Positions 14,801 through 21,949 of a stretch of 38,297 nt of DNA are shown one piece after another. Each line of letters starts with the position of its first letter. Position 1 is the first letter of the stretch. This DNA comes from Gemmatimonadota bacterium (GTDB lineage: Bacteria; Gemmatimonadota; Gemmatimonadetes; Gemmatimonadales; Gemmatimonadaceae): NCBI GenBank assembly GCA_016874035.1, contig VGVM01000023.1, positions 1-38,297 on the forward strand, written 5' to 3'. The notes beneath the pieces were generated by a model. It made no database searches. It worked only from the letters and a program-made list of their open reading frames with translations, and was not told the origin of the DNA. A program made the position numbers and the translations under genes.

Positions 14801-15714
14801 CAGACGGGCTCCTTTGGCACGACGCGTCCGACGATGACCGTGATGTTATCGCTGCCGCCGGCGTCAAGCGCATCCTGCAAGAGCTGTTCGCACACTTGCC
14901 GTGAGCCAGTCATCGCGCGGAGCCGTTCGGCGATCTGGTCATCGCTCACGTGCTTGGTCAATCCATCGCTGCAGAGCAGGCCGACCGCACCCCACTCCTG
15001 GACGACACGCGTGACCACCGGAGTCGTATTCTTGGCGCCGATCGCGCTCGAAAGCACGTTGCCGAACGGCGAACGGAATGCCGCGGTCCGGGTCAGCACG
15101 CCTTCGTCCATCAGGTCCTGCGCCATGGTCTGGTCGCGTGAGACCTGGGTCAGCGACCCGCCCCGATACAGGTAAAACCGGGAGTCGCCGACCTGTAGCA
15201 GATACGACGCGGGCCAGACGCCCATCCAGAGCGTCAGCGTTGTCGCCATCGTGCCGATCCGGCCGAGCGCCTTGCGACGCGCGACCACGGCGTCGCTTGC
15301 ACGCATCGCCGCCGCCTGCAGTTCCTCGATGAACTCGGCGTCGCGCGATTCGCCTTTGTAGAAGCACGCGGTACTGTGCCGCACGTACTCGAGTGCCGTC
15401 TCCACGGCAATCGCGCTTGCCTCGGCGCCGCCTTCACCACCACCGACACCGTCCGCCACCATGGCGAGGAACGCGAGGCGCTCGTCGCCACTCATCGTCG
15501 CGCGTTGCGAGTCCGTGAGGCTCGTCGCGACGACATTCACGCGCTTGTGGATGGAGGCGAGGAGGAATTGGTCCTGGTTGTCCTTGCGCACCTTACCCTG
15601 ATGCGTCAGGCCGTAGACGTCGATCTCGTCGTCGCGCGGCTTGCGGGGGGTAGTATCGAGATCGGTCAGGGGAATGGTCCGGCGAGAGGGTTCACCTGGT
15701 ACGACTGGCGACAC
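14800..15714 (-). CDS. PP2C-type serine/threonine protein phosphatase
   Basis: The catalytic PP2C motifs are complete: VYGLTHQGKVRKDNQDQF, MVADGVGGGEGG, a central VGDSRFYLYRGG, LLCSDGLTKHV and GGSDNITVIV, with the metal Asp residues all present. Such enzymes reverse Hanks-type kinase phosphorylation in bacteria and are Mn/Mg dependent; no kinase gene is in the window. The frame is open to 15855, but that overlaps the divergent amidase start. The GTG at 15714 (about 304 residues) is the first start leaving space for the amidase promoter; there is no clear ribosome site, so the start is uncertain. It heads the five-gene minus-strand run and overlaps the D-aminoacylase start (TGATG). Confidence 0.9.
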   Translation of the reverse strand: MSPVVPGEPSRRTIPLTDLDTTPRKPRDDEIDVYGLTHQGKVRKDNQDQFLLASIHKRVNVVATSLTDSQRATMSGDERLAFLAMVADGVGGGEGGAEASAIAVETALEYVRHSTACFYKGESRDAEFIEELQAAAMRASDAVVARRKALGRIGTMATTLTLWMGVWPASYLLQVGDSRFYLYRGGSLTQVSRDQTMAQDLMDEGVLTRTAAFRSPFGNVLSSAIGAKNTTPVVTRVVQEWGAVGLLCSDGLTKHVSDDQIAERLRAMTGSRQVCEQLLQDALDAGGSDNITVIVGRVVPKEPV

Positions 15715-15819
15715 TACTAATCTGCGCGGCGTCAGCGGGTTTTGCTGGCGCCAAGCGGTCGGGCAGTCTGTCCGAACTTGGTCGGGCGCCGGGCGTCGGC
15801 GCGTGCGGCCCGCCGCAAC

Positions 15820-15825
15820 TATACT
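15820..15825 (+). promoter_or_regulatory. Possible -10 element (TATACT) for the amidase gene
   Basis: TATACT matches five of six bases of the sigma-70 -10 consensus and sits 28 nt before the amidase ATG. No good -35 is seen 17 nt upstream, so this is tentative. A strong ribosome site GGAGG (15833-15837) follows. Confidence 0.3.
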
Positions 15826-15847
15826 GCTGCCCGGAGGAATCTCACGC

Positions 15848-17776
15848 ATGCGCAAGATCGCTGCTGTCCTTGTCTTCGCCGCCGCTGGCGCGACCGCCGG
15901 CTCCGCCGCCCTCGCTCAACCCGGCGCCCTCAGTCGCGTTCCTGCGCGCCCCGCGTTCGACGTCACCGAGGCATCGATCACGGACCTCGGGCGTGCGCTC
16001 ACCGAGGGCCGCGTGACTTCGGTGCAGCTCGTGGATGCGTACCTAGCGCGCATCCGGGCCTACGACCACGCAGGCCCCGCGTTGAACACGATGATTCGCA
16101 CCAACCCTCGGGCTCGTACCGATGCCGCCGCGCTGGACGCCGAGCGCAAGGCGGGACGCGTGCGCGGCCCGATGCATGGCATCCCGATCGTGCTCAAGGA
16201 CAACTTCGACACGCGCGACATGATCACGACCGGCGGTTCACTCGCCCTCGCCACGCACCGGCCGACGCGCGACGCATTCGTCGTGCAGAAGCTGCGCGAG
16301 GCCGGCGCGATCATCATCGGCAAGACGAACCTGCACGAGCTCGCCGCGGGCATCACATCCATCAGCTCGCTCGGCGGGCAGACGCTGAACGCCTACGACC
16401 CGCTTCGCTGCCCCGGGGGCTCGAGCGGCGGGACGAGCTCAGCGGTCGCGGCGAACTTTGCGGCCATCGGCTGGGGCACGGACACCTGCGGCTCGATCCG
16501 CATCCCGGCCGCGTTCGCATCGCTCTTCGGGCTCCGGCCGACGCAGGGACTCTACAGCCGCGACGGCATCATGCCGCTCTCGCTCACGCAGGACACGCCG
16601 GGGCCGCTCGCGCGCACGGTGCGCGATCTCGCCATCGGGCTCGATATCACCGCCGGCTCCGACCCGAACGATCCGCAGACCGCGATCGCCGCGAACCGGC
16701 CGCCGCTCCGCTTTCAGGATTCGTTGCGCACGGACGCGCTCCGTGGCGTGCGCATCGGGATCTTCCGGCCGTACTTCCGCGACGTGGAGGCGGACATCGC
16801 CGATTCCGTCCGCGCGGCCGCGAACGCGATGCGCGCACTGGGCGCCGAGGTCGTCGAGGTGAACATGGCCGACTTCGATGCCACGATCGCCGACTCCCGT
16901 GCGATCATCTACGAGACGAAGTTCGACCTGGTGGATTACTTCGCGCGTACGGGCGAGGCGCCGGTGCGCTCGCTGCGCGAGATCATTGACCGCGGGTTGT
17001 TCGATCGCCAGCTCGAAGCCCGCCACCGCCAGGCCGACACGGCCACCGCCCGCAACTCCGAGGGTCACCGTCGTGCGCTGGCCCGCCAGCAGGCGCTGCG
17101 CGCGCGAATGATCGCGTTCCTCGACAGTGCGCGGCTCGACGCGATTGCTTACCCAACGATCGGCCAGCGGCCGGTGCTCGTGGGCGCGCCGCAAACGGCG
17201 TCCAGCTGTGCGCTCGCCGCACAGACCGGGCTTCCGGCGATTTCGATCCCGGCCGGATTCACCAACGATGGACTGCCCACGGGCGTCGAGCTGCTCGGTC
17301 GCCCGTTCAGCGACGCGCGGCTCGTGGCATTCGCGTTCGCGTTCGAGCAGGGCGGCCCGCGACGCAAGGCGCCGAGCGTCACGCCGGCGCTGGTGAATGG
17401 CCGGGCCCCCGCGGCGCGGCCGCTCGTCCTCACCACGAAGGCCGGCGCCAACACGGTGACGGTTCGATTCTCACTCGATGTCGTGCAAGGCGAACTGCGC
17501 TACGATGCGCGTGTCGCGGCCCCGGCAGCAGCAGCTGCTGCCGCGAGCGACATCCAGGCGGTCGTGATTCGACGCTGGGACGCGGACCCGTCCGGCAAGG
17601 CCGGCGCGCGCCGCGTGACTCACCGCATGCTCGGCCCCGAGATGGCGAGCGCCAACGGACGCATGCGGTTGATCGGCGCCGATGGCGACGCGCTGCGGGA
17701 CGGCCGGCTCACGGTGGCCGTGTTCGGCAGCGCCGGCGCGGAGCCTCTGGCTGAGGTGAAGATCCCGGCGAGGTAG
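15848..17776 (+). CDS. Exported amidase-signature enzyme with an extra C-terminal beta domain
   Basis: The ATG at 15848, with GGAGG 10 nt upstream, gives 642 residues and a clear signal peptide (MRKIAAVLVFAAAGATAGSA, ending ALAQ). Residues about 35-530 are an amidase-signature domain. The Ser-cisSer-Lys triad is visible as K117 (HGIPIVLKDN), S192/S193 (PGGSSGGTSS) and S216 (GTDTCGSIRIP, with Cys where Gly is usual). These enzymes cleave amide bonds of very varied substrates. Residues about 535-642 are additional: an all-beta segment (VTVRFSLDVVQGELRYDARVA ... LRDGRLTVAVFG ... AEVKIP) whose pattern resembles a degenerate CHRD domain. It is transcribed alone, divergent from PP2C. Confidence 0.93.
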   Translation: MRKIAAVLVFAAAGATAGSAALAQPGALSRVPARPAFDVTEASITDLGRALTEGRVTSVQLVDAYLARIRAYDHAGPALNTMIRTNPRARTDAAALDAERKAGRVRGPMHGIPIVLKDNFDTRDMITTGGSLALATHRPTRDAFVVQKLREAGAIIIGKTNLHELAAGITSISSLGGQTLNAYDPLRCPGGSSGGTSSAVAANFAAIGWGTDTCGSIRIPAAFASLFGLRPTQGLYSRDGIMPLSLTQDTPGPLARTVRDLAIGLDITAGSDPNDPQTAIAANRPPLRFQDSLRTDALRGVRIGIFRPYFRDVEADIADSVRAAANAMRALGAEVVEVNMADFDATIADSRAIIYETKFDLVDYFARTGEAPVRSLREIIDRGLFDRQLEARHRQADTATARNSEGHRRALARQQALRARMIAFLDSARLDAIAYPTIGQRPVLVGAPQTASSCALAAQTGLPAISIPAGFTNDGLPTGVELLGRPFSDARLVAFAFAFEQGGPRRKAPSVTPALVNGRAPAARPLVLTTKAGANTVTVRFSLDVVQGELRYDARVAAPAAAAAAASDIQAVVIRRWDADPSGKAGARRVTHRMLGPEMASANGRMRLIGADGDALRDGRLTVAVFGSAGAEPLAEVKIPAR

Positions 17777-17781
17777 GGCGC

Positions 17782-17806
17782 GCGGCCGCTTGTTCCTCCC
17801 GGCCGC
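17782..17806. terminator. 7-bp perfect hairpin between convergent amidase and GNAT genes
   Basis: GCGGCCG (17782-17788) pairs perfectly with CGGCCGC (17800-17806) with an 11-nt loop, between the stops at 17776 and 17818. It has only a weak downstream T cluster (CTTTCT) on the plus strand. Candidate shared terminator. Confidence 0.45.
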
Positions 17807-17817
17807 CGCCGAGCTTT

Positions 17818-18423
17818 CTAGCCCTCGCCCCCGGCGTGCCGCGCGAGCCGCAACTCCAGGTGCCGCTTCACGTCCGGCCACTCGCTGGCAATGATGCTGT
17901 ACATCACGCTGTCGCGCGCGGATCCGTCCCGCCGCGCCTGGTGATGCCGCAGGACGCCGTCCTTTTTCGCACCGAGTGCCTCGATCGCGCGCTGTGAACG
18001 GAAGTTGAAGTTGTCGGTGCGCAGGCCCACGACCTTGCAGCCCAGCGATTCGAACGCGTGCTCGAGCAGCATCAGCTTGCACGTGGTGTTCAGCCCTGTG
18101 CGTTGGCGGCTCGCGCGGTACCAGGTCCAGCCGATCTCCACGCGGTCAATCGCCGCGACGATATCGTGATAGCGCGTGCTGCCGACCACCGTGTTCGTGG
18201 CGATCTCGCGGACAACCCACGGCAGCATGTGGCCGTCCTGCAGGCCCTTGAGCGCATTGGCGATGTGCGCTTCGGTTTCCGCTGCGCGCGGAACTGACGT
18301 AAACCAGAGGTTGTACAGTTCGCCGTCGGCTGCCGCTTCCACCAGCGCGCCGTGGTGCTCGACGCTGAGCGGCTCGAGACGGATGCCGTTGCGTTCGAGG
18401 GTGATGGGCGCGGGGTGGATCAT
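17818..18423 (-). CDS. GNAT family N-acetyltransferase (RimJ/RimL-like)
   Basis: A 201-residue cytoplasmic protein. It opens with ITLERNGIRLEPLSVEHHGAL, as RimJ/RimL-type acetyltransferases do, and continues with VGSTRYHDI, VEIGWTWYRASRQRTGLN (the acetyl-CoA pyrophosphate loop region) and LGCKVVGLRTDNFNFRSQRAIEALGA, the family's C-terminal signature. Targets may be protein N-termini or small amines. The ATG lies 3 nt after the stop of the gluconate-dehydrogenase-subunit-3-like gene, so it is probably the last gene of the GMC dehydrogenase operon, an unexpected partner. Confidence 0.92.
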   Translation of the reverse strand: MIHPAPITLERNGIRLEPLSVEHHGALVEAAADGELYNLWFTSVPRAAETEAHIANALKGLQDGHMLPWVVREIATNTVVGSTRYHDIVAAIDRVEIGWTWYRASRQRTGLNTTCKLMLLEHAFESLGCKVVGLRTDNFNFRSQRAIEALGAKKDGVLRHHQARRDGSARDSVMYSIIASEWPDVKRHLELRLARHAGGEG

Positions 18424-18426
18424 GCC

Positions 18427-19044
18427 CTACTCCACCCCCAAATGCCGCCGCGCCTCGGGCGGGCAGCCCTTCCAGACGGGCACCATCACGTTGCCCATGT
18501 AGCCGAGGTCGCGCACGCCCATCCGGCTCGAGAAGAACCCGCTCGCCGTGAAGTCGCGCAGCCGGTTGAAATGATTGACGCCATCGGCCAGCTCGGCCGC
18601 CGCCTTCGCCGGCCACGCCACGCGGTCGAACAGCTGCCGGCGCTCCGCGCCGGTGCAGCGCACGAATGACTTCTGGAACGTGTTGTACGCGAACCCATCG
18701 AACCACCGCAGCGCATCGCGCACCCATGAGTAGCTCGGGTACTCGGTGCAGAAGAAATCCATGTACTCGGGCACGCCCGCGTCGGTCGCGCTCCCGGACC
18801 GCGCATCGCGCGGGATGATCAGGTCCACCATCACGCGAATCGTGCGCCATTCGTCCGGCTGAAAGTACTTGGGCCGGAACGGAGTCCCCTGCGCCTGTCC
18901 CTGCAGCGCTGCCTCGACGTACAGCGCGGCGTTCTCGGCTTCGGCCGGCGTGATCGGCAACGTGACCGACGCGGCAGCGGCGGCGGCCGTCGCGCCCAGC
19001 CGCAGCGCGTCGCGGCGCGAAACGTTGTCCCGGTCCTTGCTCAC
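18427..19044 (-). CDS. Gluconate 2-dehydrogenase subunit 3-like protein with Tat signal
   Basis: Starts at GTG 19044, inside the 3' end of the GMC gene (GTGA overlap at 19044-19041), with a strong ribosome site AAGGAGG (19056-19050) 5 nt upstream; 205 residues. The N-terminus DNVSRRDALRLGATAAAAAA is a twin-arginine signal. The rest matches the small subunit of membrane-bound gluconate/sugar dehydrogenases: FQPDEWRTIRVMVDLIIPRD, SATDAGVPEYMDFF, and a C-terminal VMVPVWKGCPPEARRHLG. In known complexes this subunit carries the flavin subunit through the Tat system ('hitch-hiker' export) and assists its maturation. The coupled order large > small subunit fits that role here. Confidence 0.9.
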   Translation of the reverse strand: MSKDRDNVSRRDALRLGATAAAAAASVTLPITPAEAENAALYVEAALQGQAQGTPFRPKYFQPDEWRTIRVMVDLIIPRDARSGSATDAGVPEYMDFFCTEYPSYSWVRDALRWFDGFAYNTFQKSFVRCTGAERRQLFDRVAWPAKAAAELADGVNHFNRLRDFTASGFFSSRMGVRDLGYMGNVMVPVWKGCPPEARRHLGVE

Positions 19045-20723
19045 AGTTCCCTCCTTGACATCATGCCCGTGATCGCGTCGGCCGTACGCCACGCGAGCGC
19101 CATGATGGTCCACGTCGGGTTCTTGTCCGCCTGGCCAACGAACGGCGCGCCGTCCGCGATGAACAGGTTCTTGCAGTCGTGCGCCTGGCACTGCGCATTG
19201 AGCACGGACGTCGCCGAGTTGTGTCCCATGCGCGCGCCGCCGGCCTCGTGAATGATCGAGCCGCCGTTGGAGATGCCGTACCCCCGGTCCTTCGTCGGCA
19301 TGGGACTGAACACCTGGCCGCCCATCTCGGCGATCAGCGCACGGAAGGTCTCGTGCATGTGCTTGACCTGGTTGTGCTCGTAATCCGTCCACTGCCAGTG
19401 AAAGCGCAGCACCGGAATGCCCCAGCGATCCTTCACCTTCGGGTCGAGCTCGCAGTACGACTTCTCGTTCGGGATCATCTCGCCGCGGCCGTCGAACCCT
19501 ATCGTCGTGCCGTAGTACCGGCGGTAGTCATTCTTGAGCGTGGCGCCGTAGCCACCACCGGGCGGATACCGATGCATCCCGCCAAAGAACCCGTGCCCCG
19601 GCACGCCCATGCCGCCCCAGACCTCGATGTGGTAGCCGCGCGGAAAATCCAGCTTCGAGTTGTCGAGCCACCATGGCATGTACACGTGCATGCCGCCGAC
19701 GCCGTCGCAGTTGTGGCGCGGCTGGTCCACCATGCGCGGGATGAATCCGCCGACGCCGGCGCCGGTGGTATCTGTGAGGTACTTGCCGAGCATGCCGCTG
19801 GAGTTTGCGAGCCCGTTCGGGTGCAGCGACGACTTCGAGTTCAGCAGGATGCGGACGCTCTCGCAGGCGCTCGCCGCGAGCACGACCACCCGCGCGCGCA
19901 CGTGCGTGTCCACGCCGCGCGTCTTGTCCACGTAGCTCACGCCCGTGGCGCGACCCTGCGAATCCACCGTGACTTCGCGCACCATCGCGTTGGTGATGAT
20001 CGTGAGCTTGCCCGTCTTCTGCGCCGGGAAGATCAACACGTTCGGCGACGAGAAGTTCGCGTTCATCGTGCAGCCGCGCCCGCACTGGCCGCAGTAGTGA
20101 CAGGCCGTGCGCCCGTGGATGGACTTCGTTAATACCGAGAGGCGGGATGGGATGCAGGTTACGTTGAGTCGCTTCGACGCCTGTATCACGAGCAGGTCGC
20201 GGCAGCGCGGCGCCGGCGCGGGCAGGAAGTTGCCGTCCGGATGGTTGCGCAGGCCTTCGCGCGTGCCGTACACGCCGATCAGGTCATCCACCTTGTCGTA
20301 GTACGGGGCGACGTCGTCGTAGGAGATGGGCCAGTCGTCGCCGAGCCCGTCCTTCGATTTCGCCTTGAAGTCGTCCGGGCCGAAGCGGAAGGAGTAGCGG
20401 CCCCAGTGGTTCGTGCGGCCACCGAGCATGCGCGCGCGCCACCAGTCGAAGCGGGTGCCCTCGGCGCGCGTGAACGGTTCGCCGTCAATGTCCCAACCGC
20501 CGATGCAGGCATCGTATTCGCCGAACGGCCGCTCGCGCGTGCTCGCGCCGCGCAGCGGGGTCTGGTACGGCCAGGTGAGCATCTTGGAGTCGCGGGCGTT
20601 GTCCCACCAGCCGCCGGCCTCGAGCATCACCACGTTGGCGCCTGATGCGGTGAGTGCGTGGGCCGCCATTCCGCCGCCGGCACCTGAACCGACTATACAG
20701 ATGTCGAAAGTCCGTGGTTGCAT
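19041..20723 (-). CDS. GMC-family FAD oxidoreductase with a ferredoxin-like Cys cluster
   Basis: A 560-residue flavin dehydrogenase of the glucose-methanol-choline fold. The FAD site is DICIVGSGAGGGMAAHAL (7-24) with LEAGG (34-38). GGRTNHWG (101-108) and the catalytic region IIHEAGGARMGHNS, followed by NPTWTIMALAWR near the end, complete the fold. Residues 208-218 are CHYCGQCGRGC, i.e. C-x2-C-x2-C-x3-C, the spacing of a [4Fe-4S] ligand set. This suggests an extra electron-transfer centre, which is inference. It has no signal of its own and probably rides out of the cell with the Tat-signal subunit encoded next. Ribosome site AGAGGA 5 nt before the ATG. Substrate is probably a sugar, sugar acid or polyol. 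Confidence 0.93.
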   Translation of the reverse strand: MQPRTFDICIVGSGAGGGMAAHALTASGANVVMLEAGGWWDNARDSKMLTWPYQTPLRGASTRERPFGEYDACIGGWDIDGEPFTRAEGTRFDWWRARMLGGRTNHWGRYSFRFGPDDFKAKSKDGLGDDWPISYDDVAPYYDKVDDLIGVYGTREGLRNHPDGNFLPAPAPRCRDLLVIQASKRLNVTCIPSRLSVLTKSIHGRTACHYCGQCGRGCTMNANFSSPNVLIFPAQKTGKLTIITNAMVREVTVDSQGRATGVSYVDKTRGVDTHVRARVVVLAASACESVRILLNSKSSLHPNGLANSSGMLGKYLTDTTGAGVGGFIPRMVDQPRHNCDGVGGMHVYMPWWLDNSKLDFPRGYHIEVWGGMGVPGHGFFGGMHRYPPGGGYGATLKNDYRRYYGTTIGFDGRGEMIPNEKSYCELDPKVKDRWGIPVLRFHWQWTDYEHNQVKHMHETFRALIAEMGGQVFSPMPTKDRGYGISNGGSIIHEAGGARMGHNSATSVLNAQCQAHDCKNLFIADGAPFVGQADKNPTWTIMALAWRTADAITGMMSRREL

Positions 20724-20743
20724 CGGGTTCCTCTGGATGACTG

Positions 20744-20906
20744 CAACTACTTGGGCAGGGAAACAGCGGAAACAACGGATAACTACTGATACAGCAACGA
20801 CAACTGCAACTGCACTACTTGGGGGAACTACAACGGCAACTGCGGCGTCGGCGTCGCGCGTAGTGGCAGTTCCCCCAGAAGTCGCAGTATCCGCCGTTTC
20901 CGTTGG
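20744..20906. repeat. Palindromic repeat element, copy A
   Basis: Part of the 374-bp non-coding stretch 20724-21097. It runs from CAACTACTTGGGCAGGGAAA to GCCGTTTCCGTTGG. The left arm (20745-20830) and right arm (20863-20906) are imperfect inverted copies of each other, so the transcript would fold into one long hairpin. It shares an exact 23-bp block (20863-20885) with copy B. No open reading frame of note. Short codon-like triplets (AAC, GGC, TAC, TGC) give it a low-complexity look. Confidence 0.75.
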
Positions 20907-20923
20907 TTCGCTTCACAGAGAGT

Positions 20924-21105
20924 CAACTGCCTTGGCGGGGAAACGACGGATACAGCAACAACACTGCTTGGGGTAACGACACCTGCAACCGCCGCCTCGG
21001 CGCCGCGCCGCACCTTCCGCCGCGCGTCGTGGCAGTTCCCCCAGAAGTCGCTGTTGCCTTCTCCGCAGTTATCCGCCGTTATCCGTCGGTTCCCTGCTCA
21101 GGCAG
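20924..21105. repeat. Palindromic repeat element, copy B
   Basis: Second copy, in the same orientation as copy A. The identical 23-bp block is at 21029-21051, and both copies start CAACTxCxTGG...GGGAAAC(G/A)(A/G)CGGA. Its outer arms (about 20926-20952 and 21079-21105) are inverted repeats built on CTGCC...GGGAA.CGACGGATA. The right end overlaps the stop codon of the sugar isomerase gene (21100-21098). Two tandem copies of a long palindrome suggest a dispersed non-autonomous repeat (REP/MITE-like), which cannot be confirmed from one window. Confidence 0.75.
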
Positions 21106-21949
21106 TAAGACTCTCCAAGTACCGGTAACCAATCGTCAGTGCCGAAAATCCATCCGGCCTCGGATCGTCGTGCTCCACTATCAAGTGCCGCACGCCCGCC
21201 AATCCTCGCGCCCCGAGAATCTTCCGCCAATCGATCGCCCCCGCCCCGAGATCCCGCATCGCGTACTCCGGCGCGGCGGTCGCATCCTTGAGGTGCAGCG
21301 ACGTGAATCGCCCCGGATGCTTCTGGAAGTATCCCACGGGATCCAACCCGGACGTGATCGCCCAATAGCAATCCATCTGGTAATCCACGAGCCCCGCATC
21401 GGTCTCGCCGAGCAGCACGTCGTACGGGATCGTGCCATCCGCCAGCCGACGCGCATCGCCCGCTTGATTGTGGAAGCCAATCCGGAGGCCCGCGTCGCGC
21501 GCCCGGACACCGAGTGCCGTGAGCCGCGCAGCGATCCCCTTCCAGGCTGCCACCGTCGTGAGGGCGCGCGTGTCGAGCCACGGCACGATCAGCGTGCGCT
21601 GGCCGATTGTCGTCGCGCGGCGCGCCTCTGCCGCGAAGTCGCCTTCGAGCGCCTCGATCGCGACGTGTGAGGACGGCGAGACCAGGCCATTCGCATCCAG
21701 TAGCGCACGCACCCGCGCGGCTTCGACGCCGAAGTAACCCGCGAACTCGACTTCCTTGTATCCGATGCGTGCGACGCGACCGAGCGTCCCGCCGAAATCG
21801 CGCTCCAGTTCCCCGCGCACCGTGTACAGTTGCACGCCCAGCGGCGTGGCGCGCGGCAACCTGAGCGAGCCGACCATTGCGCCCGCGGCGATCGCGCCGA
21901 GAAAGTCGCGTCGCGACTGCGCGCCCTGAGCCGCGCGGTCGTGGCTCAC
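21098..21949 (-). CDS. Tat-exported sugar phosphate isomerase/epimerase-family TIM barrel
   Basis: A 283-residue xylose-isomerase-like TIM barrel. A clear Tat signal (QSRRDFLGAIAAGAMVGSL) precedes LGVQLYTVRGEL, the usual start of the exported branch. Candidate metal ligands are the Glu in YKEVEFAGYF, the His in IGFHNQAGD, the Asp in VDYQMDCYW, the His in TSLHLKDA and the Glu in LIVEHDDP. Members isomerise or epimerise sugars, inosose or hydroxypyruvate; the substrate is unknown. It overlaps the preceding CarboxypepD_reg gene (ATGA, 21949-21946). Its TGA stop (21100-21098) lies within the outer arm of repeat copy B, so the last codons and stop may derive from the repeat. Confidence 0.9.
   Translation of the reverse strand: MSHDRAAQGAQSRRDFLGAIAAGAMVGSLRLPRATPLGVQLYTVRGELERDFGGTLGRVARIGYKEVEFAGYFGVEAARVRALLDANGLVSPSSHVAIEALEGDFAAEARRATTIGQRTLIVPWLDTRALTTVAAWKGIAARLTALGVRARDAGLRIGFHNQAGDARRLADGTIPYDVLLGETDAGLVDYQMDCYWAITSGLDPVGYFQKHPGRFTSLHLKDATAAPEYAMRDLGAGAIDWRKILGARGLAGVRHLIVEHDDPRPDGFSALTIGYRYLESLTA

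Noticed and set aside
13067-15175. A 702-codon open frame on the plus strand
   Set aside because: It runs antisense to both the D-aminoacylase and PP2C genes, whose motifs are complete. It shows only Arg/His/Ala-rich composition, as expected for a GC-rich shadow frame, with no domain or ribosome site.
20744-21105. Possible insertion sequence with a transposase
   Set aside because: No open frame of transposase size or motif is present in or between the copies. Kept only as a non-coding repeat.
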